Below, in pieces: positions 1 to 8,707 of a stretch of DNA of 58,690 bases. A program made the position numbers and the translations under genes. Each line of letters starts with the position of its first letter. The first letter of the stretch is position 1. The stretch is from Sphingopyxis sp. LC363 (GTDB lineage: Bacteria; Pseudomonadota; Alphaproteobacteria; Sphingomonadales; Sphingomonadaceae): positions 1 through 58,690 of the forward strand of contig NZ_JNFC01000022.1 in the NCBI RefSeq assembly GCF_000756385.1, in the 5' to 3' direction. Below the pieces are notes generated by a model. That model was not told the origin of the DNA. It ran no database searches and saw nothing but the letters and a program-made list of their open reading frames with translations.

Positions 1-6
1 CCCGCC

Positions 7-28
7 CCCCTCCCGCAAGCGGGAGGGG
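7..28. terminator. Perfect GC-rich hairpin at window start
   Basis: Two 10-base arms (7-16 and 19-28) are perfectly complementary around an AA loop, giving a very stable stem. It lies 45 bases before hisZ. It may terminate a gene left of the window or belong to a dispersed C-rich repeat; there is no clear T-tract (only an AT-rich stretch follows), so terminator function is uncertain. Confidence 0.4.
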
Positions 29-72
29 AGAAATATTGAATCCCCTCCTCCACCCGCCTAAGGCCGCATTCG

Positions 73-1185
73 ATGACCAAGGCCCCTGCCCTGCTGCCCG
101 AAGGCCTCCGCGATCGCCTGCCCGCGCAGGCCGAGGCCGCCTCGCGCGTCACGCGCGCGCTCGTCGATGCGATGCGCGCGCACGGCTATGGCCGCGTATC
201 GCCGCCGCTCGCGGAGTTTCGCGAAACGCTCGGCGGCGACGATGAGCGCTCAACCCGCGACCTGCTGCGTTTCACCGACCCGGTGTCGCAGCGCACGCTG
301 GCGCTACGCCCCGACATTACGCGGCAGGTTGGCCGCATCGCGACTTCGCTCCTCGCCGGCGCGCCGCGCCCGCTGCGCCTTTGCTACGCGGGACAGGTCG
401 TCAAACTGCGCGCCAGCCAGCTCCGCCCGGCGCGCGAGATGTTGCAGGTCGGCGCCGAGTTGATCGGCAGCGATAGCGTCGCCGCCGCACGCGAGATCGT
501 GACGGTCGCGATCGACGCGCTCGACGCCGCAGGCATCGGCCCCGTCACGATCGATTTCACCCTGCCCGACGTCGTCGACCTGCTCGCGGGCGGGCCGCTT
601 CCCGTCGAAGCCGATATCCAGCAACTGCGCGACGAACTCGACGCCAAGGACGCCGGCGCACTGACGCGGATCGGCGCAACCGCCTATCTGCCGCTGCTCC
701 GCGCGACCGGCCCGTTCGATCAGGCGATTGCCGACCTCCGCGCCTTCGACACCACCGGCGTTCTCACCGCCCGCATCGACGCGCTCGAAGCGATCGCCGC
801 GCCGATCCGCGACCGTGTCACGCTGACGCTCGATCCGACCGAGCGCCACGGTTTCGCCTATCAGAGCTGGTTCGGCTTCCAGATTTTTGTGCCCGGACAG
901 GGCGACGCGGTCGGCCGCGGTGGCGGCTATTCGATTCCCGTCGGCGAGCAGGAAGAATCGGCGGTGGGCTTTTCGCTCTATCCCGATCCGCTGATCGACG
1001 CAGGGCTCGGCGCCGAAAACATGGCCGAGCGCCGCATTTTTCTGCCGCTCGGCCACGACCCGGCGCTCGCCGCAAGCCTGCGCGCCGACGACTGGCAGAC
1101 GGTCGCCGCGCTGTCGGAGAGCGACGACGCCCGCGCGCTCGGCTGCGGTTTCATCCTTGGCCGCGACGGACCCGTGGAAGTTTAA
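73..1185 (+). CDS. hisZ: ATP phosphoribosyltransferase regulatory subunit HisZ
   Basis: This 370-residue protein looks like HisZ, the catalytically inactive histidyl-tRNA-synthetase paralogue that binds short-form HisG and allows histidine feedback control in the first step of histidine synthesis. The N-terminal half carries class II synthetase-like segments, including an LRPDITRQVGR-type motif and an AGQVVKLRASQLRPARE stretch matching the motif 2 region. A glycine-rich GRGGGYS loop lies near residues 278-284. Length fits HisZ (about 370-390) rather than true HisS (above 400), and no anticodon-binding domain is visible. The ATG is preceded by AAGG about 10 bases upstream. Its stop overlaps the convergent downstream gene by 4 bases. 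No hisG lies in the window. Confidence 0.85.
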   Translation: MTKAPALLPEGLRDRLPAQAEAASRVTRALVDAMRAHGYGRVSPPLAEFRETLGGDDERSTRDLLRFTDPVSQRTLALRPDITRQVGRIATSLLAGAPRPLRLCYAGQVVKLRASQLRPAREMLQVGAELIGSDSVAAAREIVTVAIDALDAAGIGPVTIDFTLPDVVDLLAGGPLPVEADIQQLRDELDAKDAGALTRIGATAYLPLLRATGPFDQAIADLRAFDTTGVLTARIDALEAIAAPIRDRVTLTLDPTERHGFAYQSWFGFQIFVPGQGDAVGRGGGYSIPVGEQEESAVGFSLYPDPLIDAGLGAENMAERRIFLPLGHDPALAASLRADDWQTVAALSESDDARALGCGFILGRDGPVEV

Positions 1186-1559
1186 AAGTCCGCCCCGCCG
1201 AAGCGCGCCATGCCCTGATTGAACCCCGGCGGGTCGAGCACGGTGACGTCGAGGTCGATCGGCTCGCCGATCCAGTGCGCAAGGCTGGTATGGTCGGCGA
1301 GGTCGTCGTCGGTCAGCGGATGGACCAGCGCGCGCAGCCCTGTCGGCTCGATCGCCGCGATAACGGCGTCCTGCGACCGCGCCAGAAAATGCACCTCATA
1401 TTGCGCGATCGGATGCGGACCGACCGGACGGTCGGTCATCGCTCCCACGAACAGGATCGCCGGGTCGCGCCCGAAATCGTCGTGCAGCGCCGCCGCAGCG
1501 GGGCGCTCGGCGGGGTCATAATAGATATGGGCGTGATAGGGGGCGTCTGGGTTTGTCAT
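1182..1559 (-). CDS. DOPA 4,5-dioxygenase family protein
   Basis: A 125-residue protein with the small DOPA 4,5-dioxygenase family fold. The N-terminal YHAHIYYD segment and the central GPHPIAQYEVHF segment provide the histidines typical of this family, and HPLTDDDLADHTSLAHWIGEPIDLD matches its conserved C-terminal half. Family members in plants and fungi open catechol rings in betalain synthesis; bacterial homologues mostly have unproven substrates, so the actual reaction is not known. It starts 21 bases after the stop of the secreted hydrolase upstream on the same strand, with a GGGAGG ribosome binding site, so the two are probably co-transcribed. Confidence 0.75.
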   Translation of the reverse strand: MTNPDAPYHAHIYYDPAERPAAAALHDDFGRDPAILFVGAMTDRPVGPHPIAQYEVHFLARSQDAVIAAIEPTGLRALVHPLTDDDLADHTSLAHWIGEPIDLDVTVLDPPGFNQGMARFGGADF

Positions 1560-1580
1560 CTCCCCTCCCTATCGCAGCGA

Positions 1581-2525
1581 TCAGCGCGCGAACAGCCGTT
1601 TCAGCCAGACGTCGACCGCTGCGGTGGGCGCATAGGACGGATCGCCCAACCGCCGGTTGATTTCGGCATGCCCCTGCAACCCCTCGCCCGGAAAACTGCC
1701 GTGCTCGACGCGGCTGCCCCCGGTTTCAAGAACCGCGCCCAAGGCTTTGGCCTGCCGCACGCCATCGGGACGCTGCACATAGAGCAGCAGGAAGTCCGGC
1801 GCATTGGGCGCGGCCGCCTGCTGCGTCGGTGACAGGGCCATTTGCCGCGCGGGATCGGTCCCGAACGCCTGCACATAGGTCTTCTTCATGATCGGCGGAC
1901 CATCTTTCATCTGCGCCGCCACATCATAGGCCGCCCCGTCGATCGGAATCACGCCCGATATGTCGGCAAAGGACAGGCCCGCGCCCTGCAGATAGCGTTC
2001 GTCGGTGCCGACCAGCGCGACGAGATGCGCGCCGGCGCTATGCCCCATCAGCACGATGCGCCGCCGGTCGATGCCGAGCATGTTCGCGCGATCGACCAGT
2101 GCCTTCACCGCCGCAGCGACATCGGCCGCCTGCTGCTCGACCGTCGCAGCGGGGACGAGCCGGTAGTCGATCGATGCGAAGGCATAGCCTTGCTGGGGAA
2201 AATGCTCGGCCTTGAAACGCCCCGTCGCATTGTCCTTGCTGCCGCGCTTCCACCCACCGCCGTGGACAAAGACGATCAGCGGCGCCGGCCCTTTCGTCCC
2301 CTTTGCGCGCCAGATATCGAGCCGTTGAAGGGCGGCGGTCCCATAGGAAATCGTCTCGCTGCCCGGCGCCTTCGGGCCTTCATCGGCGCCCATGCGCTCG
2401 GCAAGGCGTGCATCGATCCGGTCGCGCAGCCGTTCGCGGGCATCGGCGAAGGGGCCAGGCACCGAGACACTCGCAACCGCAAATGCGGCAACCGTTATAT
2501 ACCCGATCCATTTTTGCTTGTTCAT
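1581..2525 (-). CDS. Secreted alpha/beta hydrolase (esterase/lipase-like)
   Basis: A 314-residue serine hydrolase of the HGGGW type. Residues 1-29 form a signal peptide-like hydrophobic stretch ending near ADA. An oxyanion-hole motif VHGGGWKRGS lies near residue 90, the nucleophile elbow GHSAGAH near residue 162, an acidic DG pair near 197, and a histidine in GLQGHAEIN near 285 completes a plausible triad. These features match carboxylesterases and feruloyl esterase-like BD-FAE enzymes. The substrate is unknown. It precedes the dioxygenase-family gene with only a 21-base gap and is divergent from purA. Confidence 0.75.
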   Translation of the reverse strand: MNKQKWIGYITVAAFAVASVSVPGPFADARERLRDRIDARLAERMGADEGPKAPGSETISYGTAALQRLDIWRAKGTKGPAPLIVFVHGGGWKRGSKDNATGRFKAEHFPQQGYAFASIDYRLVPAATVEQQAADVAAAVKALVDRANMLGIDRRRIVLMGHSAGAHLVALVGTDERYLQGAGLSFADISGVIPIDGAAYDVAAQMKDGPPIMKKTYVQAFGTDPARQMALSPTQQAAAPNAPDFLLLYVQRPDGVRQAKALGAVLETGGSRVEHGSFPGEGLQGHAEINRRLGDPSYAPTAAVDVWLKRLFAR

Positions 2526-2661
2526 CGTCGCTCTCCGCTATCCCGGCGCATGCGCTTCTCGCCCGGATTTGTCGCAAAAACTTGCCACCATCCCTTGCCT
2601 CTCCGGCCAAATCCGCTAAGGCCGCGCCGGGCCGAAAGGCGCCAATCAGCAGGACAGCATC

Positions 2662-3951
2662 ATGGCAAATGTTACCGTCATCGGGTCGCAATGGGGCGAC
2701 GAGGGCAAGGGCAAGATCGTCGACTGGCTCGCCAGCCGTGCCGATGCCGTGGTCCGCTTCCAAGGCGGTCACAACGCCGGCCATACGCTTGTCGTCGGCG
2801 AGCAGGTTTACAAGTTGTCGCTGCTGCCTTCGGGCATCGTGACGGGCACACTGTCGATCATCGGCAACGGCGTCGTGCTCGACCCGTGGGCACTGCGCGA
2901 CGAGATCGCCAAGCTGCGCGGTCAGGGCGTCGAGATCAACGCCGAGAATTTCGCGATCGCCGACAATTGCGCGCTGATCCTGCCCTTCCACCGCGACCTC
3001 GATGCGCTGCGCGAGACCGCCGCGGGTGCGGGCAAGATCGGCACCACCGGCCGCGGCATCGGCCCCGCCTATGAGGACAAGGTCGGCCGCCGCGCGATCC
3101 GCGTGTGCGACCTTGCGCATCTCGACAAGCTCGAACCGCAGCTCGACCGCCTGACCGCGCACCACGACGCGCTCCGCGCCGGCTTCGGCGAGCCGCCCAT
3201 CGACCGCGAGCGGTTGGTCGCCGACCTTCGCGAGATCGCCGACTATGTGCTCGAATATGCGCAGCCCGTCTGGAAGCGCCTGAAAAAGGTCCGCAAGGCC
3301 GGCGCACGCATCCTGTTCGAGGGCGCGCAGGGCGTGCTGCTCGACATCGACCATGGCACCTATCCCTTCGTCACCAGCTCGAACACGGTGAGCGGCACTG
3401 CGGCGTCGGGTTCGGGCCTCGGCCCCTCGGCGGTCGGCTTCGTGCTCGGCATCGCCAAGGCCTATACGACGCGCGTCGGCAGCGGCCCCTTCCCGACCGA
3501 GCTCGAGGACGAGATCGGCCAGCGGCTCGGCGAGCGCGGGCATGAATTCGGCACCGTCACCGGGCGCAAGCGCCGCTGCGGCTGGTTCGATGCTGTGCTC
3601 GTGCGCCAGAGCTGCGCGGTGTCGGGTGTCACCGGCGTCGCGCTCACCAAATTGGACGTGCTCGACGGTTTCGACACGATCCGCATCTGCACCGGTTATC
3701 GCCTCCGCGGCAAGATCCTCGACTATTTCCCGGCGCACTCGGCCGACCAGGCCGAGGTCGAGCCGATCTACGAGGAAATGGACGGCTGGCACGAATCGAC
3801 CGCGGGCGCGCGCAGCTATGCCGATCTGCCCGCACAGGCGATCAAATATATCCAGCGCGTGCAGGAACTGATCGAAACCCCGATCGCGCTGGTGTCGACG
3901 AGCCCCGAACGCGAGGACACGATCCTGATTCGCGATCCGTTCAGCGACTGA
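2662..3951 (+). CDS. purA: Adenylosuccinate synthetase
   Basis: PurA, 429 residues, joins IMP and aspartate using GTP to make adenylosuccinate on the way to AMP. The N-terminal QWGDEGKGK loop holds the catalytic Asp13, and [10 protein letters not shown] contains the catalytic His41; both fall at the E. coli numbering. The [36 protein letters not shown] and [11 protein letters not shown] segments are all present in order, and the length is standard. The ATG is preceded by AGGACA. It is cytosolic. In sphingomonads purA commonly sits near hisZ, which is the case here. Confidence 0.98.
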   Translation: MANVTVIGSQWGDEGKGKIVDWLASRADAVVRFQGGHNAGHTLVVGEQVYKLSLLPSGIVTGTLSIIGNGVVLDPWALRDEIAKLRGQGVEINAENFAIADNCALILPFHRDLDALRETAAGAGKIGTTGRGIGPAYEDKVGRRAIRVCDLAHLDKLEPQLDRLTAHHDALRAGFGEPPIDRERLVADLREIADYVLEYAQPVWKRLKKVRKAGARILFEGAQGVLLDIDHGTYPFVTSSNTVSGTAASGSGLGPSAVGFVLGIAKAYTTRVGSGPFPTELEDEIGQRLGERGHEFGTVTGRKRRCGWFDAVLVRQSCAVSGVTGVALTKLDVLDGFDTIRICTGYRLRGKILDYFPAHSADQAEVEPIYEEMDGWHESTAGARSYADLPAQAIKYIQRVQELIETPIALVSTSPEREDTILIRDPFSD

Positions 3952-4027
3952 GCCGAAAGCGCCGGTCGTCGCACGGACGCGGCGGCCGGACGCAATCGGG
4001 CCCGCCGTCACTGAACTGCCATCCGCC

Positions 4028-4786
4028 GTGCCTAGTTGGCTGTGGATGACCAGCCGCGAAACGACGCACCTCCTCGCGCGTCCCGATATCTACGACGCCC
4101 TGCCGCGCCCGGCGCGCGAGCGGCTGGAAGTCATCGCCTTCGGCGCCATCCAGTGGCCCTGGCTGCTGCGATCATTGTGGGGCGGACGAAAGGCCGAGAA
4201 AGCCGCGCTGCTACGCCGGCTCGACCTTCCCGACGATGCGCTGCCACATCTCGGCAGCTGGAAAGCCGACACGCGCTTTCTGACGCATATCGTCGACGCG
4301 ATTGAGGCATTGCGCCCGGCGGTCGTGGTCGAGCTCGGCTGCGGGGCGAGCAGCCTTGTCATTGCGAAGGCGCTGTCGATGTTCGGCGGCGGGCGGCTCG
4401 TCAGTTACGACCAGCATCAGGAATTTGTCACCGCCACCGCGCACTGGCTTGCCGGTCAGGGGGTTTCCGCCGACCTTCGCCACGCGCCGCTCGGACCGCC
4501 GCCCGGCGACTGGCCGGGCCTGTGGTATCAACTCGCCGACCTGCCGGCGGACATCGGCCTGCTCGTGATCGACGGCCCGCCATGGGCCTTGCATCCGCTG
4601 GTACGCGGGGCGGCCGAATCGCTGTTCCCCCGCCTTGCCGACGGAGCGACGATCCTGCTCGATGACGCCGCCCGGCCGGGCGAGCGTCTCGTCGCGCGGC
4701 GCTGGCAGAAGAGATGGCCGCAGATCGATTTCGCGTTCGACCGGTCGGGCACGAAGGGCACGCTCATCGGCCGCGTTCCGGGCTGA
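4028..4786 (+). CDS. Class I SAM-dependent methyltransferase-like protein
   Basis: About 252 residues. The AVVVELGCGASSLVIAKAL segment near residues 97-115 is a motif I SAM-binding loop, followed by an acidic SYDQHQEF segment (motif II) and LLVIDGPPW (motif IV-like). This matches small family 24-type methyltransferases that lack recognisable substrate-binding signatures; the acceptor is unknown. The start given is a GTG; an in-frame ATG at 4046 (protein MTSRETTHLL) is an equally good alternative since no strong ribosome binding site precedes either. It sits between purA and an FMN reductase gene on the same strand. Confidence 0.65.
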   Translation: MPSWLWMTSRETTHLLARPDIYDALPRPARERLEVIAFGAIQWPWLLRSLWGGRKAEKAALLRRLDLPDDALPHLGSWKADTRFLTHIVDAIEALRPAVVVELGCGASSLVIAKALSMFGGGRLVSYDQHQEFVTATAHWLAGQGVSADLRHAPLGPPPGDWPGLWYQLADLPADIGLLVIDGPPWALHPLVRGAAESLFPRLADGATILLDDAARPGERLVARRWQKRWPQIDFAFDRSGTKGTLIGRVPG

Positions 4787-4841
4787 CATCGGGCAACTGG
4801 ACGCGTATGTCGGTGACAGCCATTCCTTTCAAGGTGACCCC

Positions 4842-5432
4842 ATGCCGCGCCATATCCTCGTTTTCTACGGCAGCTATCGCCGCGACCGGCAGGGTATCAA
4901 GCTCGCGCGCTGGCTCGTCGATGCCATCGATGCGCGCGGCGACAGCGCCGAACTGATCGACGCGAAAGCGGTCGACCTCCCGATGCTCGACCGCATGTAC
5001 AAGGAATATCCGAAGGGCGAGGCGCCTGCGGCGATGGAGGAACTTGCGGGGAAGATCCGCGCCGCCGACGGTTTCCTGTTCGTCACCGGCGAATATAATT
5101 GGGGGCCGCAGCCGGGGCTCAAGAATCTGACCGATCATTTTCTCGAGGAATGGTTCTGGCGCCCCGCCGCGATCGCCTGTTATTCGGCGGGCCCATGGTC
5201 GGGGGTGCGCGCGATGATGGGCTGGCGCGACACGCTCGGTGAGATGGGAATGGCGGTCACCTCGTCGATCCTGCCGGTCGGGCGGATCGGCGGCGCGTTC
5301 GACGCCGAGGGCAATCCGACGGGCGACGACGGCGCGCGGCTTCAAAAGAGCTTCCCGCGCTTCGCCGACGACCTCAATTGGTGGATAGACGCCGCCAAGG
5401 CGCAGCGCGCGAAGGTCGATCCGCCCTACTAA
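4842..5432 (+). CDS. NADPH-dependent FMN reductase family protein
   Basis: A 196-residue flavodoxin-like protein. The N-terminal LVFYGSYRRDRQG phosphate loop, the central FLFVTGEYNWGPQPGLKNLTD segment that contacts flavin, and the YSAGPWSGVRAMMGWRDTLGEMGM segment are characteristic of the NADPH-dependent FMN reductase / azoreductase family. It probably reduces flavins or quinones with NAD(P)H in the cytosol. The reading frame is open further upstream, but the ATG at 4842 begins at the usual family N-terminus and has an AAGGTG site six bases before it. Confidence 0.8.
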   Translation: MPRHILVFYGSYRRDRQGIKLARWLVDAIDARGDSAELIDAKAVDLPMLDRMYKEYPKGEAPAAMEELAGKIRAADGFLFVTGEYNWGPQPGLKNLTDHFLEEWFWRPAAIACYSAGPWSGVRAMMGWRDTLGEMGMAVTSSILPVGRIGGAFDAEGNPTGDDGARLQKSFPRFADDLNWWIDAAKAQRAKVDPPY

Positions 5433-5439
5433 GCCTGCT

Positions 5440-6753
5440 CTAGCCAGACTTGAGTTCGCGGCCGAGCCGCAGGCTGGCGCGCCAGAAGAAGAAGGCGGGG
5501 ATGAGGCCGAGCCACGCCGCGCCATAAAGAACGTAGCGCACACTTTCTTCGCCATAAGCGGGCGCGAGCGCGTCCGACAGCACGCCGAAGAGGAACGGGC
5601 CAAAGCCCAGCCCGATCAGATTCTGACCGAACAGCATGATCGACGCCGCGACCGCGCGCGCCTGCGGCCGCACCAGTCCCTGTACGCAGGCATACGCAGG
5701 ACCATAATAGGCCGAATTGAGGATGGTCGGGACGATAAGCAGCGCTACTGCGACGCGCCAGTCGTCCATTTGATAGCCGAGAAAGAGGATCGGGGCGCCG
5801 ACGGCCATGCCATAAGCAGGCAAGGTCAGGATATGTCGCTTGTCGCGCTTGCCGAAAATGTCGGCGCATTTGCCGCCGAGCCAGGTGCCGAATACCCCTG
5901 CCAGCCCCAACACCACTGCCATCGAGAGTCCCGCTTCGGTCGTCGACAGGCCGTGGCTGCGGATGAAGAAGCTGATCGTCCACAGCGCCTTGCCATAGCC
6001 GAGAAAGGCGGTGACGGACGCCGCGATCAATATGTAGAGAAACGCGCGCGACGAAAAGATTTCGCGCATCGCCTGGCGCGCGGGAAGCTGTGCGGGCGCA
6101 GCGGTCGCCGTCGTTTCGACGGGCCGGTGATGCCGCGGTTCGCGCATCACGAACAGCACTACCAGCGCGAGGAGCATACCGGGCGCCCCGACGAGCATCA
6201 GCGCGATGCGCCAGCCGTATAGATCGTTGACGATACCGCCGAGAATCAGTCCGAGCAACGAGCCGATCGGCACGCCGAGCCCGTAAAAGGCGATCGCCGA
6301 CGAGCGTTTTTCGGGCACCACACTATCCGAAATCAGCGAATGCGCGGCGGGCGTGCACCCAGCCTCCCCCACGCCGACACCGATGCGCGCGAGGAGCAAT
6401 TGCACGAAATTCTGCGCGAGCCCGCACACCGCGGTCATCGCCGACCAGATGGCGAGCGCGAGGGCGATCAGCCGGACGCGGTTCGTCCCCTCCCGGTCGG
6501 CATAGCGCGCGATCGGGATGCCGAGCAGCGCATAAAAAACGGCGAAGGCCGGGCCTGCAAGCAGGCCAAGCTGGGTATCCGAAAGGCCGAGGTCGGCCTT
6601 GATCGGTTCGGCGAGGATGTTGACGATCTGCCGGTCGAGGAAATTGAAGATATAGACGATCAGCAGGATCCACAGCATCGTCCGCGTCTGCGCGGAAACG
6701 CTGGTGGCTGACGGCGAAGCGATACCCGGGGCCGGAGCGGCTTTGTCAGTCAT
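5440..6753 (-). CDS. MFS transporter, spinster-like
   Basis: A 437-residue inner-membrane carrier with 12 predicted membrane segments. The IFNFLDRQIVNILAEPIKADL and LGLLAGPAFAVFYALLGIPIARYADR stretches (TM1-TM2 and the following loop) are typical of spinster-type MFS proteins common in sphingomonads, as is the GVGVGEAGCTPAAHSLISD segment in TM4. Substrates of bacterial members are largely unassigned. The stop is only a few bases from the convergent FMN reductase. The neighbourhood gives no clear clue to substrate. Confidence 0.8.
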   Translation of the reverse strand: MTDKAAPAPGIASPSATSVSAQTRTMLWILLIVYIFNFLDRQIVNILAEPIKADLGLSDTQLGLLAGPAFAVFYALLGIPIARYADREGTNRVRLIALALAIWSAMTAVCGLAQNFVQLLLARIGVGVGEAGCTPAAHSLISDSVVPEKRSSAIAFYGLGVPIGSLLGLILGGIVNDLYGWRIALMLVGAPGMLLALVVLFVMREPRHHRPVETTATAAPAQLPARQAMREIFSSRAFLYILIAASVTAFLGYGKALWTISFFIRSHGLSTTEAGLSMAVVLGLAGVFGTWLGGKCADIFGKRDKRHILTLPAYGMAVGAPILFLGYQMDDWRVAVALLIVPTILNSAYYGPAYACVQGLVRPQARAVAASIMLFGQNLIGLGFGPFLFGVLSDALAPAYGEESVRYVLYGAAWLGLIPAFFFWRASLRLGRELKSG

Positions 6754-6884
6754 CTATCTCTCCCGCCGCCATCGGAGCAGACCGGAGGGACCGGTGTCAA
6801 CGCCCTTGCGGTGCGCCGGGAAGGCCGTTCGCAATTGCCGTTACGGCGCCCGCCGCGCGGCGCATGGAAAAATTTTTCGGCCGG

Positions 6885-7370
6885 TCAGTGTCGGTCGCGC
6901 CGCCGCTTCCGATCCCTGCCCTCCAGCTCGAGCAATTCCATCGGGACATGGATCGCACGCACCGCGAGACGGACCTCGACGAGAAAAAGGATCAGCGAGA
7001 CGAGCAGCAACAGCATCGCTGCCGCAAAGGCCCATGACGCCGCGACTCCAAGATTGATTCCGGTAAAGGCCTGGGTGAACAGCAAAGCGACGAGCAGGCA
7101 GACGACGATGCCGCACGCCACGGCAGAGAGGATCGAATTGTTGATGATCCCCATCCGCCGGTCGGCGATGCGCAGTTCGGCGACGATGCGTTCATGCTCG
7201 ACGCCTTCGGTGTCGGCCCAGCGTTCCATCAGGTTGCGCGAGCGATCGACGACGCGCGCCAGCCGCCCCGCGATGACGTTGAGCAGGCTGCCGGTCGCGA
7301 CCAGCAGGAACACCGGCGTGACCGACAGTTGGATCGTCTGCGCAATCGCGCCGGCGTCGAGGTCCATCAT
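6885..7370 (-). CDS. DUF2721 membrane protein
   Basis: A 161-residue protein of the DUF2721 family. An N-terminal TM (about residues 16-34) is followed by the conserved GRLARVVDRSR(N)LMERW segment, then two further membrane helices near residues 80-100 and 110-132, and a basic C-terminal tail. The function is unknown. Its ATG overlaps the TGA of the aminotransferase gene by four bases (ATGA), which implies translational coupling. A second ATG immediately follows the first. Confidence 0.8.
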   Translation of the reverse strand: MMDLDAGAIAQTIQLSVTPVFLLVATGSLLNVIAGRLARVVDRSRNLMERWADTEGVEHERIVAELRIADRRMGIINNSILSAVACGIVVCLLVALLFTQAFTGINLGVAASWAFAAAMLLLLVSLILFLVEVRLAVRAIHVPMELLELEGRDRKRRRDRH

Positions 7371-8581
7371 CCCCCGGCTGCGACCGACGGCGTGTTGACC
7401 CCGTGCATGGCGAGGAATTTGCGGATGTTGCGCGCCGCCTGCCGGATGCGCTGTTCATTCTCGACCATCGCGATGCGAACATAACCCTCGCCGTCCTCGC
7501 CATAGCCGACGCCCGGCGCGACCGCGACCTTGGCATGGGTCAGAAGCTGCTTCGAGAATTCGAGGCTGCCCATTTCCTTGAGCGCGGGCGGCAGCGGCGC
7601 CCAGGCGAACATCGACGCGGGCGGGCTCGGAATGTCCCAGCCGGCGCGCGCGAAGCTTTCGACCATCACGTCGCGGCGCTTCTGGTAAAGCTCGCGGTTT
7701 TTGGCGACGATGTCCTGCGGACCATTAAGCGCGGCGCAGGCCGCGGCCTGGATCGGGGTGAAGGCGCCGTAATCGAGATAGGATTTGACCCGTGTCATCG
7801 CGGCGATCAGCTTTTTGTTGCCGACCGCAAAACCCATGCGCCAGCCCGCCATCGAATAGGTTTTCGACATCGAGGTGAACTCGATCGCGACATCCTTCGC
7901 GCCCGGTACCTGCAGGATCGAAGGCGTCGGATTGCCGTCGTAATAAAGCTCGGAATAGGCGAGGTCGGACAGGATCCACACCTTATTCTCCTTCGCCCAG
8001 GCGACGAGCCGCTCATAGAAGGCGAGGTCGACCGCTTCGGCGGTCGGGTTCGACGGATAGTTGACCACCAGGATCGACGGGCGCGGTACGGTGAAGGCCA
8101 TCGCGCGGTCGAGCGCGCGCCAGTAATTCTCGTCGGGCGTCGTCGGAACGCTGCGGATCGTCGCGCCGGCGATGATGAAGCCGAAGGTGTGAATCGGATA
8201 GCTGGGGTTCGGCGCGAGCACGACGTCGCCGGGGCCGGTGATTGCGGTCGCGAGGCTCGCAAGCCCCTCCTTCGACCCCATCGTCACGACGACTTCACTT
8301 TCGGGATCGAGCTCGACGTTGAAGCGGCGCCCGTAATAATTGGCCTGCGCGCGGCGGAGGCCCGGAATGCCCTTCGACTGCGAATAGCCGTGCGCGTCGG
8401 GCTTCATCGCGACTTCGCACAGCTTTTCGATCACATGCGCGGGCGGCGGCAGGTCGGGGTTGCCCATACCCAGGTCGATGATGTCCTCTCCCGCGGCGCG
8501 GGCGGCCGCACGCATCGCATTCACTTCAGCGATGACGTAGGGCGGCAGGCGCTTGATGCGATAGAATTCATCTTCGGACAT
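7367..8581 (-). CDS. alaC: PLP aminotransferase, AlaC / LL-DAP aminotransferase-like
   Basis: A 404-residue fold-type I aminotransferase. The N-terminus FYRIKRLPPYVIAEVNAMR and IIDLGMGNPDLPPP match AlaC, the glutamate-pyruvate transaminase that makes alanine. NYPSNPTAE supplies the cofactor-ring Asn, and SMSKTYSMAGWRMGF contains the Schiff-base lysine at residue 240. The C-terminal GYVRIAMVEN segment has the substrate-carboxylate arginine. It is probably cytosolic. It is divergent from phaC and coupled to the DUF2721 gene. A role in diaminopimelate synthesis is possible for close relatives, so specificity is inferred. Confidence 0.85.
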   Translation of the reverse strand: MSEDEFYRIKRLPPYVIAEVNAMRAAARAAGEDIIDLGMGNPDLPPPAHVIEKLCEVAMKPDAHGYSQSKGIPGLRRAQANYYGRRFNVELDPESEVVVTMGSKEGLASLATAITGPGDVVLAPNPSYPIHTFGFIIAGATIRSVPTTPDENYWRALDRAMAFTVPRPSILVVNYPSNPTAEAVDLAFYERLVAWAKENKVWILSDLAYSELYYDGNPTPSILQVPGAKDVAIEFTSMSKTYSMAGWRMGFAVGNKKLIAAMTRVKSYLDYGAFTPIQAAACAALNGPQDIVAKNRELYQKRRDVMVESFARAGWDIPSPPASMFAWAPLPPALKEMGSLEFSKQLLTHAKVAVAPGVGYGEDGEGYVRIAMVENEQRIRQAARNIRKFLAMHGVNTPSVAAGG

Positions 8582-8707
8582 GGGAAACTAGAACAACTCC
8601 TTTGCGTTACGGGAAGGTCAGAACCTGATTGACGCGCGCGGCAATCTCGCCAGCCGCATCGCGGCTTGTTATAGGCATTATATCCGCACTGACCAGCAGG
8701 AACGAGC

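Noticed and set aside
2380..4011. Open frame of 543 codons antisense to purA
   Set aside because: purA is unambiguous; the antisense frame is a GC-bias shadow.
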